A stretch of 64,000 bases of DNA from positions 62,001 through 126,000 of the forward strand of contig NZ_JAQQWS010000001.1 in NCBI RefSeq assembly GCF_028610675.1, written 5' to 3'. The notes under the pieces are model-generated. The model made no database searches and had not been told where the DNA came from. It saw nothing but the letters and a program-made list of their open reading frames with translations. The DNA comes from Alkalihalobacillus pseudalcaliphilus. Lineage in GTDB: Bacteria; Bacillota; Bacilli; Bacillales; Bacillaceae_D. A program made the position numbers and the translations under genes. Positions 36,021 to 44,558 of the stretch are shown piece after piece (position 1 is the first letter of the stretch; each line of letters begins with the position of its first letter).

Positions 36021-36797
36021 ATGACCGAATTAAAAGAATGGTACTTAGAATATCAAATTGTCAAAAATCGCCCTGGATTACTAGGAGATATTTCATCATT
36101 ATTAGGGATGCTTTCGTTAAACATTGTCACCATTAATGGTGTAGATGATAAAAATCGAGGGATGCTAATAAAGAGTTCAGATGATGACCAAATTAAACGA
36201 TTTTTAGCGATCTTAAAAACGATTGATAGTATTTCAGTGACGAAGTTTCGTGAGCCAAGGTTAAGAGATCGCCTTGCGATTAGGCATGGGAAATACATAC
36301 AGAGAGATGCAGATGATCGAAAAACGTTTAGGTTTATACGATCAGAATTAGGATTGCTTGTTGATTTTATGGCAGAACTCTATAAACGCGACGGTCATTT
36401 TCTTGTAGGTGTAAGAGGCATGCCCCGAGTAGGGAAAACAGAATCCATTGTCGCCTCGAGTGTTTGTGCAAATAAACGCTGGTCATTTATCTCTTCAACT
36501 TTATTAAGACAAACAGTCAGGACCCATTTAAATGAGGATGAACAAGGTAATGATCATATCTTTATTATTGACGGGATCGTCTCAACAATGCGGGCAACTG
36601 AAAAGCATCGTGAGCTTGTGAATAAAATTATGCAATTGTCTGCAGTAAAGGTCGTTGAACATCCTGATATTTTTGTAAGAGAAACAGAATATGAGCTAGA
36701 AGATTTTGATTGTATTATTGAATTAAGAAATGACGATTCAGAGGAAATATCCTATGATTCAGTAGAATCAGGCTTTTCGTCTTTTGATATAAGTTAA
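36021..36797 (+). CDS. ymfK: YmfK (DUF3388): ACT-like domain plus P-loop
   Basis: 258-aa protein. The first 75 residues (EWYLEYQIVKNRPGLLGDIS and SLNIVTINGVDD) look like an ACT amino-acid-sensing domain. The rest carries a Walker A consensus GMPRVGKT at 133-140 and a Walker B-like HIFIID at 179-184, suggesting an NTPase core. The family is uncharacterised. ATG 36021 is chosen over GTG 36012, which overlaps the Shine-Dalgarno AAAGGTG. It is 22 bp before the rodZ-like gene and probably co-transcribed with it. Confidence 0.88.
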   Translation: MTELKEWYLEYQIVKNRPGLLGDISSLLGMLSLNIVTINGVDDKNRGMLIKSSDDDQIKRFLAILKTIDSISVTKFREPRLRDRLAIRHGKYIQRDADDRKTFRFIRSELGLLVDFMAELYKRDGHFLVGVRGMPRVGKTESIVASSVCANKRWSFISSTLLRQTVRTHLNEDEQGNDHIFIIDGIVSTMRATEKHRELVNKIMQLSAVKVVEHPDIFVRETEYELEDFDCIIELRNDDSEEISYDSVESGFSSFDIS

Positions 36798-36819
36798 TGT
36801 AGTAGGTAGGTGTTAGATT

Positions 36820-37710
36820 ATGTCAGAGCTTGGTCAACATTTAAAGTCAGTTCGTGAAGAAAAAGGAATTACTTTAGAAGACTTACAAGCAACAACAAAA
36901 ATTCAGAAGCGGTATTTAGTGGCGATCGAAGAGGGAAGATTTGAAACGCTCCCAGGTGTCTTTTATGCCCGTGCGTTTGTAAAGACGTATGCGGAGTCTG
37001 TCGGGATCGACCCTGAGCAACTGTTTGATCAATTTAAGGACGAGCTTCCAAATCCACAAAAAGAAATACAATCTTTACCATCGAGAAGTGAACGTGCGTC
37101 TCATTCAAGTGTAAAACCGAATAGTCCTAGTAAAAAGAATCCTATTGTTCCGCTAATAGCAGGCTTTCTTACTATCGTCGTTTTTGTCGCTTTGGCATGG
37201 CTGATCGTCCAAGCTCTTTCTGGCAATAATGATTCAGAAGCAATGCCACCAAATGATGGTGGAGATGAAGGTGTTTTTAACGAAGACTTGTTAGATGACG
37301 ACGATGACGGAGTGGAAGATGATGAACAGTCTAATGGAACGGAAGGTGAAGAAACTGAAGAAGAGCCTGAAGAACCTGAGACAGTTTCTGAATTAAACTT
37401 TGTAGAAACACAAGGCACTAGATCATTTTATGAGTTGTCAGGTACAGATGAATTAGCGATTCAATTAGTTTTTAACGATACATCTTACTTTGATATTAAG
37501 GACGAATCTGGCACTATTATAGAAGGTGGTAGTCAACCAAGTGCTGGTGCTATGCTTGAGTTTGATTTTAGTGATGAAAGTGAGATTGACATTAACTTAG
37601 GAGCTTCACAAAACGTAGAATTATATGTCAATGAAGAACGTGTTGAATTTGAGTTAGAAGCAAGTCATCAATATGTACGCATTACATTAACAGGAGAAGA
37701 AAGTTCTTAA
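36820..37710 (+). CDS. rodZ: RodZ-like HTH membrane protein (YmfM)
   Basis: Bitopic protein tied to the MreB cell-shape machinery (296 aa). N-terminal Cro/C1-type HTH (LGQHLKSVREEKGITLEDLQ then the LPGVFYARAFVKTYAESVG block), a basic stretch, one membrane helix (about 110-133, PLIAGFLTIVVFVALAWLIV), a very acidic Asp/Glu linker (about 140-188) and a C-terminal DUF4115 beta domain (about 190-296). The acidic external linker fits a protein exposed to high pH or salt. The gene precedes pgsA in B. subtilis; here a repeat and yajQ intervene. Confidence 0.92.
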   Translation: MSELGQHLKSVREEKGITLEDLQATTKIQKRYLVAIEEGRFETLPGVFYARAFVKTYAESVGIDPEQLFDQFKDELPNPQKEIQSLPSRSERASHSSVKPNSPSKKNPIVPLIAGFLTIVVFVALAWLIVQALSGNNDSEAMPPNDGGDEGVFNEDLLDDDDDGVEDDEQSNGTEGEETEEEPEEPETVSELNFVETQGTRSFYELSGTDELAIQLVFNDTSYFDIKDESGTIIEGGSQPSAGAMLEFDFSDESEIDINLGASQNVELYVNEERVEFELEASHQYVRITLTGEESS

Positions 37711-37718
37711 AGATAAAT

Positions 37719-37750
37719 CCCGCAAAGCAACCAGCTTGCGGGGTTTGTTC
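37719..37750 (+). terminator. terminator after the rodZ-like gene
   Basis: CCCGCAA 37719-37725 pairs with TTGCGGG 37736-37742, followed by GTTTG. Moderate strength, short T-run. Confidence 0.65.
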
Positions 37751-37931
37751 AGTTTACTAAAGAACAGTTTGTTTTTTATATGAAAGTGTATCTCGAGACA
37801 ATGGTTAGTGCCTTGAAGTTGGCTGGTCATCCATCTTGCGACAAATGACCTTAGCAGGACAGTGTGCCTTTTTTGTTCAGCCGACTCCTAATGGTGAGCG
37901 AGTTGTAAACGGACCAGATATTTAAAAACGC

Positions 37932-37957
37932 CACTACTTTCATCTTTGTTGGTGGCG
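37932..37957 (-). repeat. dispersed element, left-end module (inverted)
   Basis: On the minus strand CGCCACCAACAAAGATGAAAG followed by TAGTG, the same 26 bases as 34586-34611. It stands in the 428-bp gap before yajQ, which has a terminator at its left and no gene. Confidence 0.85.
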
Positions 37958-38138
37958 GAGTGAATGGGGCTTCGTCATACATAAAATACTTATGATATTT
38001 CAGTGTGATCTTTTAGTTATTTCGGCTTTTTATGTTACAATATGGAACAAGTACTTCTAATTAAATCCAATTCTATGAAAGGATTCTTGCTAGCAGTGCT
38101 TTCATACATAATCGATAATTTATAGAAGAGGTGAGAGG

Positions 38139-38633
38139 ATGGCAAAGGAACATTCATTCGATATTGTTTCTGAAGTTAATTTACAGGAAGTCGACAATGC
38201 CATTAACCAAGCAGTGAAAGAAATCAGTACTCGTTATGATTTTAAAGGCTCTAAAAGTTCTATTGAACGTTCTGGAGAAGAGCAAATTACCGTTATTTCT
38301 GATGATGATTATAAATTAAATAGTGTTCTCGATGTTTTGAAAACTAAATTTATTAAACGAGGATTGTCTCAAAAATCGATGGAACTTGGAAAAATTGAGC
38401 CAGCATCAGGAGGGCTTGTTAGGCAACCTATTCAATTAATCAATGGGCTACCGACTGAAAAAGCAAAATTGGTTTCAAAGGTTATCCGTGATACAAAGTT
38501 AAAAGTGAAGGTGCAAATTCAAGGTGAACAAGTAAGAGTTACAGCTAAAAGTATTGATGATTTACAAGCTATTATTCAAACGATAAAAGAACAAGATTTT
38601 GATTTTGCTCTTCAGTTTGTAAATATGCGTTAA
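38139..38633 (+). CDS. yajQ: YajQ family nucleotide-binding protein (DUF520)
   Basis: 164-aa protein with two ferredoxin-like halves: FDIVSEVNLQEVDNAINQAV at the start and TRYDFKGSKSSIE after it, the YajQ signature. Some family members bind cyclic di-GMP or nucleic acid; which applies here is unknown. In B. subtilis the homologue (yitK) is elsewhere, so its place before pgsA is a local rearrangement. Good Shine-Dalgarno GAGGTGAGAGG. Confidence 0.93.
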   Translation: MAKEHSFDIVSEVNLQEVDNAINQAVKEISTRYDFKGSKSSIERSGEEQITVISDDDYKLNSVLDVLKTKFIKRGLSQKSMELGKIEPASGGLVRQPIQLINGLPTEKAKLVSKVIRDTKLKVKVQIQGEQVRVTAKSIDDLQAIIQTIKEQDFDFALQFVNMR

Positions 38634-38656
38634 TTTAGAGAAAGAAGGTTTATGGA

Positions 38657-39235
38657 GTGAATTTACCAAATAAAATTACAGTATCGCGAATGATATTAAT
38701 CCCTATATTTATGATATTTATGTTAGCTGATTTACCGATGGGAACGTTCGTGATTTTAGGTACTGAAATCCCAGTAGGGCATTTTATAGCAGCATGTATT
38801 TTTATCTTTGCTTCAGCTACGGACTGGTTAGATGGATATTATGCAAGAAAATTAAATTTAGTGACTAACTTTGGGAAGTTTTTGGATCCATTAGCAGATA
38901 AGTTGTTAGTAACGGCTGCATTAATAGGACTAGTTCAATTAGATTTACTTGCCGGTTGGATGGCTATTGTTATCATAAGTAGAGAGTTTGCGGTAACGGG
39001 CATTCGATTAATTGCTGCTGGTGAAGGAGATGTCATCGCTGCGAGCCCTATTGCGAAATGGAAAACAACTTTTCAAATCATTGGTATCTCCGCACTGATG
39101 CTATATAACATTCCTTTTGCTGCACTTTCCTTCCCATTTGCTGATATTATGATGTGGATTGCTACGATCTTAACCATTGTTTCAGGTGTTGATTATTTTG
39201 TGAAAAATAAGCATGTTTTAGCTAATCAAGGCTAA
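38657..39235 (+). CDS. pgsA: phosphatidylglycerophosphate synthase
   Basis: Integral membrane CDP-alcohol phosphotransferase that makes PGP for phosphatidylglycerol (192 aa). Catalytic signature DG-x2-AR-x8-G-x3-D-x3-D appears as DGYYARKLNLVTNFGKFLDP followed by LADK. About five to six hydrophobic segments. GTG start. Followed by cinA at 15 bp, as in B. subtilis. Confidence 0.96.
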   Translation: MNLPNKITVSRMILIPIFMIFMLADLPMGTFVILGTEIPVGHFIAACIFIFASATDWLDGYYARKLNLVTNFGKFLDPLADKLLVTAALIGLVQLDLLAGWMAIVIISREFAVTGIRLIAAGEGDVIAASPIAKWKTTFQIIGISALMLYNIPFAALSFPFADIMMWIATILTIVSGVDYFVKNKHVLANQG

Positions 39236-39250
39236 TTAAAGGGGAATAGT

Positions 39251-40513
39251 ATGAAGGCTGAAATTATCGCGGTCGGTTCTGAGTTATTACTTGGTCAAAT
39301 TACCAATACAAATGCTCAGTTCATTTCCAAACAGCTAGCAGAACTCGGAATTGATGTGTATTTTCAAACGGTTGTAGGGGATAACCAAACTAGATTATTA
39401 GAATGTCTCAACATAAGTCAAAAGCGTTCCGATCTGATTATCTTAACAGGTGGGCTTGGCCCAACGAAGGATGATTTAACGAAAGAAACGGTTGCTTCTA
39501 TGTATCAAACAACTCTCGTTTCAGATGAAGTAGCTTTACAATCGATCGTTGCATTTTTTAAAAATAGAAATATCGAAATGACCGAAAATAACAAAAAACA
39601 AGCACTCGTGTTACGAGGGTCTACGGTATTGGCGAATCATTTTGGCATGGCACCCGGTATGTACTTCCAGCAAGGTTCGAAGGCTGTTGTTTTATTACCG
39701 GGACCACCGAAAGAGATGGAGCCCATGTTTATCAATGAACTTGTGCCATTATTAGAGCAGCAATTACCACAACGCGAGAAAATCTCTTCAAGAGTATTAC
39801 GCTTTTTTGGTATTGGAGAATCCATACTTGAAACCAAATTAGAGCGTTTGCTTGATGCTCAGTCAAACCCTACGATTGCACCTTTAGCAAGTGATGGAGA
39901 GGTCACATTGAGGCTTACTGTTAAAGAAGCAAACGATTTAAAAGCACAAGTTTTATTAGATGAAACCGAGCAGGCTATTATGGACATTGTAGGTGAGTTT
40001 TTTTATGGATATGATCAAATAACCATAATGGACGTGCTCTTTCGTCAGCTTAAGCAAGACAAATTAACAATAGCAGCAGCAGAAAGTTTAACAGGTGGTT
40101 TATTTTCATATGAAATGACGAATTTCTCTGGTGCCTCTAGCGTTTTTGTCGGTTCAACGGTTGCTTATTCATCAAAAGTAAAGGAAAAGCAACTAAACGT
40201 GTCGAAAGAAGTAATAGAACAATTTGGCGTTGTCAGCCCTGATTGTGCCAAACAAATGGCCGTGGCTGCCAAAGAGCTATATAACAGTGATATAGCAATT
40301 AGCTTTACTGGAGTGGCAGGACCAACGAAACAAGAAAATAAAGATGTAGGGACCGTTTACATAGGGATTGTTGGTAAAGAAGCTGAGCCCATGGCTTACC
40401 CAATAGTACTGCAAGGTTCTCGCCAAGCCATCCGTGTAAGAACAGTGAAGTATGGGTGCTATTATTTGCTGAAAGAAATGAAAAGGTGGAAGATTTTGAA
40501 TGACAAACTTTAA
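39251..40513 (+). CDS. cinA: CinA-like competence/damage protein
   Basis: 420-aa two-domain protein: N-terminal MoaB/MogA-like domain (IAVGSELLLGQITNTNA, LTGGLGPTKDD, LLPGPPKEM) and C-terminal CinA domain related to nicotinamide-nucleotide amidase (AAAESLTGGLFSYEMTN, SFTGVAGP). Located before recA in many Firmicutes, where read-through raises recA in competence; here a helicase gene is inserted between them. It overlaps the helicase start by 14 bp. Confidence 0.95.
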   Translation: MKAEIIAVGSELLLGQITNTNAQFISKQLAELGIDVYFQTVVGDNQTRLLECLNISQKRSDLIILTGGLGPTKDDLTKETVASMYQTTLVSDEVALQSIVAFFKNRNIEMTENNKKQALVLRGSTVLANHFGMAPGMYFQQGSKAVVLLPGPPKEMEPMFINELVPLLEQQLPQREKISSRVLRFFGIGESILETKLERLLDAQSNPTIAPLASDGEVTLRLTVKEANDLKAQVLLDETEQAIMDIVGEFFYGYDQITIMDVLFRQLKQDKLTIAAAESLTGGLFSYEMTNFSGASSVFVGSTVAYSSKVKEKQLNVSKEVIEQFGVVSPDCAKQMAVAAKELYNSDIAISFTGVAGPTKQENKDVGTVYIGIVGKEAEPMAYPIVLQGSRQAIRVRTVKYGCYYLLKEMKRWKILNDKL

Positions 40514-42104
40514 TGATTTTGATATATCTGATTCAATTAGAAAAGCAATTAAAGACATGGGCTTTGAAGAGCCATCTCCGATTCAATTAAAAGCAATTCC
40601 CGTTATTTTAGAGGGTGGGGATGTCATTGGCCAAGCTCAAACAGGAACAGGTAAGACAGCGGCATTTGGAATTCCTGTCGTTGATAAAGTTACCCATGAG
40701 AAAGTAGTTCAAGCACTAATTTTAACTCCTACACGCGAACTAGCCATCCAGGTTTCTGGAGAGCTCCAAAAGTTGTCCGTCTATAACAAAATTAGAACGC
40801 TACCGATTTATGGGGGCCAGTCAATTGGTCATCAAATTAAGGCCTTAAAACAAGGTGTCCAAGTTGTTATTGGTACACCGGGGAGAATTTTAGACCATCT
40901 TAAAAGAAAAACATTAGGATTAGATAGTGTGCATACGGTTGTTTTGGATGAAGCGGATGAAATGTTAGATATGGGTTTTATTGATGACATTGAGTTAATT
41001 TTAAAGCAAGTCCAAGAGAAAAGGCAGACATTATTATTTTCGGCAACGATGCCACCAGCGATTAAAAAGCTGTCTCGAAAATATATGACGACACCAAAAA
41101 TCGTTACAATTAATAAGGGTGAGGTAACGGCACCTTTAATTAACCAAATTTATTTTAAAGTTTTAGAAAGAAATAAAATTGACTCTTTATGTCGGATTAT
41201 CGATAGTGAGGAGATTGAACTTGGCATCCTCTTTTGCCGGACAAAAAAAGGAGTGGCTGAGTTAACAGAAGCTCTACAAGCTCGTGGCTATTTAGCAGAT
41301 GGCTTGCATGGTGACTTGACTCAATCCCAACGAGATGCGGTTATGAAAAAATTCCGTGATTCATCGATTGAATTTTTGATCGCAACAGATGTTGCCGCAC
41401 GTGGTATCGACGTTGAGAATGTCACACATGTCATCAACTATGATATTCCTCAAGATCCTGAAAGCTATGTACACAGAATTGGTCGAACAGGTCGTGCTGG
41501 ACGTCAAGGATTAGCATTAACACTCGTTACACCAAGAGAAATGAAACATCTTCGGTCGATTGAACATGAAATTAAAATGAGTATCCCTTCACAGGATGTT
41601 CCAACTATCGAAGAAGTGGTTGAAAAGCAACGTGATTCATGGAAAAAGCGTGTAACCGATACGATTGAATCAAGAGGAAAGGAATTTGAATTATTTGCAC
41701 CTCTTGTTGAAGATATTTTACAAGAACATGCACCACAAGATGTTGTTTCTGCCTTATTAAAAATGAATTTTTCTTCGGAAACACCAAATGAAGAAGCTGG
41801 GTATAATTTTGGTGACACGGGTGGAGCAAAAGGAATGGTTCGTTTCTTTATTAACGTTGGTCGCAATGTACAGCTTACACCGAAAATTGTCGCTGATGAA
41901 GTTTCAGAGCTCGTAGGTATTTCAAGCAAAGCAATCGGACGAATTGATATTTTTGAAAACTTTACTTTTATGGAAGTACCTGAAGAGGTTGCACCTTTTG
42001 TTTATGAAGCCCTTCGATATTCCCGTATTAATGGAGCTCGAGTGAATCTTGAGCCAGCCAAACCTCGACCAAAAAGAGAAAAAAGAACACCCACTCGTTC
42101 TTAA
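40500..42104 (+). CDS. DEAD-box RNA helicase with DbpA/CsdA-type RNA-binding domain
   Basis: ATP-dependent RNA helicase (534 aa). Q motif SPIQLKAIPVILEGGDVIG, Walker A AQTGTGKT, PTRELA, DEAD in VVLDEADEMLDMGF, SAT in FSATMPP, and HRIGRTGRAG. The C-terminal part (about 430-520; GMVRFFINVGRNVQLTPKIV and IGRIDIFENFTFMEVPEEV) is the DbpA/CsdA RNA-binding fold; a basic tail follows. Such proteins act in ribosome assembly or cold-shock RNA unwinding. Paralogue assignment (cshA, dbpA and so on) is not safe. It sits between cinA and recA, which adjoin each other in B. subtilis. Confidence 0.95.
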   Translation: MTNFNDFDISDSIRKAIKDMGFEEPSPIQLKAIPVILEGGDVIGQAQTGTGKTAAFGIPVVDKVTHEKVVQALILTPTRELAIQVSGELQKLSVYNKIRTLPIYGGQSIGHQIKALKQGVQVVIGTPGRILDHLKRKTLGLDSVHTVVLDEADEMLDMGFIDDIELILKQVQEKRQTLLFSATMPPAIKKLSRKYMTTPKIVTINKGEVTAPLINQIYFKVLERNKIDSLCRIIDSEEIELGILFCRTKKGVAELTEALQARGYLADGLHGDLTQSQRDAVMKKFRDSSIEFLIATDVAARGIDVENVTHVINYDIPQDPESYVHRIGRTGRAGRQGLALTLVTPREMKHLRSIEHEIKMSIPSQDVPTIEEVVEKQRDSWKKRVTDTIESRGKEFELFAPLVEDILQEHAPQDVVSALLKMNFSSETPNEEAGYNFGDTGGAKGMVRFFINVGRNVQLTPKIVADEVSELVGISSKAIGRIDIFENFTFMEVPEEVAPFVYEALRYSRINGARVNLEPAKPRPKREKRTPTRS

Positions 42105-42109
42105 TTAAT

Positions 42110-42149
42110 GAGGTGGATCGATCAAGCATCCACCTCTTCTCTCCTTTTT
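42110..42149 (+). terminator. terminator upstream of recA
   Basis: GAGGTGGAT 42110-42118 pairs with ATCCACCTC 42128-42136; T-rich CTTCTCTCCTTTTT follows. It isolates recA from cinA and the helicase gene. Confidence 0.88.
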
Positions 42150-42158
42150 CACAAATAC

Positions 42159-42172
42159 CGAATAAATGTTCG
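42159..42172 (+). promoter_or_regulatory. LexA (SOS) operator of recA
   Basis: CGAATAAATGTTCG: Gram-positive SOS box CGAAC-N4-GTTCG with one mismatch. It ends 9 bp before the -35 element of the recA promoter. Confidence 0.8.
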
Positions 42173-42181
42173 TAAAAACAG

Positions 42182-42210
42182 TTGGCAAATTCGATAAAAA
42201 GAGTTAAAAT
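42182..42210 (+). promoter_or_regulatory. recA SigmaA promoter
   Basis: TTGGCA 42182-42187, 17-bp spacer, TAAAAT 42205-42210. The leader to the recA start is about 120 nt. Confidence 0.75.
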
Positions 42211-42335
42211 AGAAAATAGGAAACATAGATTCGCCTTTTAAAGAAACGAAGTAATGAGTAGTTTATCATTTCGGGTGAGATAACCTTATTTATTAATGAA
42301 TTAATGAATATTTTAAAATAGAGGAGAGATTGTAC

Positions 42336-43385
42336 ATGAGTGAACGTAAAGCGGCTCTTGATATGGCATTGCGCCAAATCGAAAAACAGTTTGGAAAAGG
42401 TTCCATTATGAAATTAGGGGAGCAGGCTGAGCAACGTGTTTCTACCGTTTCCAGTGGAGCTCTTGCCCTTGATATCGCTCTAGGAGTAGGCGGCTATCCA
42501 CGTGGAAGAATTATTGAAGTTTATGGTCCGGAGTCATCTGGTAAAACAACGGTTGCCCTTCATGCGATTGCTGAAGTACAACGTAACGGTGGACAAGCGG
42601 CGTTTATTGATGCTGAGCACGCTTTAGATCCTGTTTATGCACAAAAGCTTGGCGTTAATATTGACGAATTACTTTTATCCCAACCGGATACAGGTGAGCA
42701 GGCACTTGAAATTGCTGAAGCCTTAGTACGTAGTGGTGCAGTTGATATTATCGTTGTAGACTCAGTGGCAGCACTTGTACCCAAAGCTGAGATTGAAGGA
42801 GAAATGGGCGATAGCCATGTTGGATTACAAGCACGATTAATGTCCCAAGCGTTACGTAAGTTGTCAGGAGCTGTGAATAAATCCAAAACGATTGCGATAT
42901 TTATTAACCAAATTCGTGAGAAGATCGGGGTGATGTTCGGTAACCCTGAGACAACGCCAGGTGGCCGTGCCCTGAAGTTCTATTCTTCTGTTCGTTTAGA
43001 AGTACGTCGTGCTGAAACCTTAAAGCAAGGCAATGACATGGTCGGAAACAAAACTAAAATTAAAGTTGTAAAGAATAAAGTGGCACCTCCTTTTAAACAA
43101 GCTGAAGTTGATATTATGTACGGAGAAGGAATTTCTCGTGAGGGATCGATTTTAGATATCGCGGCTGATTTAGACATTGTTCAAAAAAGCGGGGCGTGGT
43201 ATTCCTATAATAATGAGCGTTTAGGACAAGGGCGTGAAAATGCTAAGATCTTCTTTAAAGAAAACCCTAGCATTACAGAAGAAGTAGAAAAGAAGATTCG
43301 TGATCATCATGGTTTAAATGGAGAAATCTTAGTTGATGCTCCTTCTGAAGATGAATTGGATGAGTTACCATTAGATTTAAAATAA
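42336..43385 (+). CDS. recA: recombinase RecA
   Basis: Strand-exchange protein and LexA co-protease (349 aa). Walker A GPESSGKTT, Walker B IIVVDSVAALVP, and L2 loop region GVMFGNPETTPGG. The acidic C terminus (EDELDELPLDLK) is typical. ATG 42336 behind GAGGAGAGATTGTAC is chosen over TTG 42330. Regulation by LexA is indicated by the operator and promoter just upstream. Confidence 0.99.
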   Translation: MSERKAALDMALRQIEKQFGKGSIMKLGEQAEQRVSTVSSGALALDIALGVGGYPRGRIIEVYGPESSGKTTVALHAIAEVQRNGGQAAFIDAEHALDPVYAQKLGVNIDELLLSQPDTGEQALEIAEALVRSGAVDIIVVDSVAALVPKAEIEGEMGDSHVGLQARLMSQALRKLSGAVNKSKTIAIFINQIREKIGVMFGNPETTPGGRALKFYSSVRLEVRRAETLKQGNDMVGNKTKIKVVKNKVAPPFKQAEVDIMYGEGISREGSILDIAADLDIVQKSGAWYSYNNERLGQGRENAKIFFKENPSITEEVEKKIRDHHGLNGEILVDAPSEDELDELPLDLK

Positions 43386-43568
43386 TAAGTGATATAGATA
43401 GATAAATGATATTGTCGGCAAAGCATAAAAGGTGTTTTTGCCGACTATTTCTATTTATCTGCGTGTATCGGTGGATGCTTATTAGCGGAATGTTCTATAA
43501 TAGATCAGTAGATGACAAGCTAAAAAGATTTCGTGGTATAAAGTGTTATGTACGAACAGGAGGAAACA

Positions 43569-44558
43569 ATGAAGTTTTTATATTTTACGGATACTCATAT
43601 TCGTGGTACCTCTCCGAAAAACCGTCTCGATGATTTTGCCGAGACGTTAAAATTAAAAATCCAAGAAGTAATTGAAATAGCCAATCAAGAAAATGTTGAT
43701 TTTATTATCCACGGTGGTGATGTCTTTGATAGACCCGATTTATCACCCAATGTAGTCGGCCAGTTTGCGAAGATTTTTCGTATGGCACATATGCCGATTT
43801 ATGCAATATCAGGCAATCACGATACGTTTGGCCATAATCCTAACACATTATCACGAACGATGTTAGGATTATTAGATTCATTCGGTCTTATGACTATCAT
43901 TCATCCACATAAGCCTATTTTAATCGAAAAAGACGGGTTGACGATTCAATTATCTGGACAACCCTATCACTATGATTTAGATCAACGGGACCCTAAATTG
44001 GATTATTACCCAATCAATGAACATGATGCTGACTATATGATTCATTTAGTTCATAGTATGCTTGTTGAAAAAGCCTTACCAGAAGGAATCCCTCATACAT
44101 TGATTGACCATATATGGGGGACGACTGCTGATATATTGTTCACTGGACATTATCATGGCGGCTTTGGTATTAAGGAACGCGAAGGGACGTATATTTGTAA
44201 TCCTGGTGCGATCGCTCGAGTAAATAATCATTGGTCAGAGTTAAGCCGAATGCCAAAGATTATAGTAGGAGAACTAACGAAAGAGCGAATAGATTTGAAA
44301 GAACAAGTGTTAAAAACAGCACAGTCAGGCGAGCGTGTTTTAGATCGGAGCTTTTTGGAAAAAGCCGTACATCAAGAAGAGAAGTTGCATGAGTTCATTC
44401 AGCAGGTGAAAGAGCAAACCGAGTTTCAAAGTTTACAAATGTCTGAGATTATTCAAGAGTTAGCGACGATGTCAGATGTTGATGAAACGGTTAAACAAGA
44501 GGCTTTGAGAAGAATTACGGCCGTTGAAGAAGCTTGGAAGGGGGAGGAATATGAATAA
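43569..44558 (+). CDS. SbcD/Mre11-like metallophosphoesterase
   Basis: Calcineurin-type phosphoesterase (329 aa) with the full nuclease set of metal motifs: DTH (FTDTHIRG, residues 8-10), GGDVFDRPD, GNHDTFGHN, and GHYHGGFG late in the domain. The first 250 residues are catalytic; the Lys/Glu-rich C-terminal tail would be the ATPase-binding helices. ATG 43569 follows CAGGAGGAAAC, better than ATG 43548. It overlaps the next gene, a Rad50-like N-terminal half, by 8 bp (ATGAATAA). It takes the place of pbpX downstream of recA in B. subtilis. Genuine nuclease activity is inferred. Confidence 0.88.
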   Translation: MKFLYFTDTHIRGTSPKNRLDDFAETLKLKIQEVIEIANQENVDFIIHGGDVFDRPDLSPNVVGQFAKIFRMAHMPIYAISGNHDTFGHNPNTLSRTMLGLLDSFGLMTIIHPHKPILIEKDGLTIQLSGQPYHYDLDQRDPKLDYYPINEHDADYMIHLVHSMLVEKALPEGIPHTLIDHIWGTTADILFTGHYHGGFGIKEREGTYICNPGAIARVNNHWSELSRMPKIIVGELTKERIDLKEQVLKTAQSGERVLDRSFLEKAVHQEEKLHEFIQQVKEQTEFQSLQMSEIIQELATMSDVDETVKQEALRRITAVEEAWKGEEYE

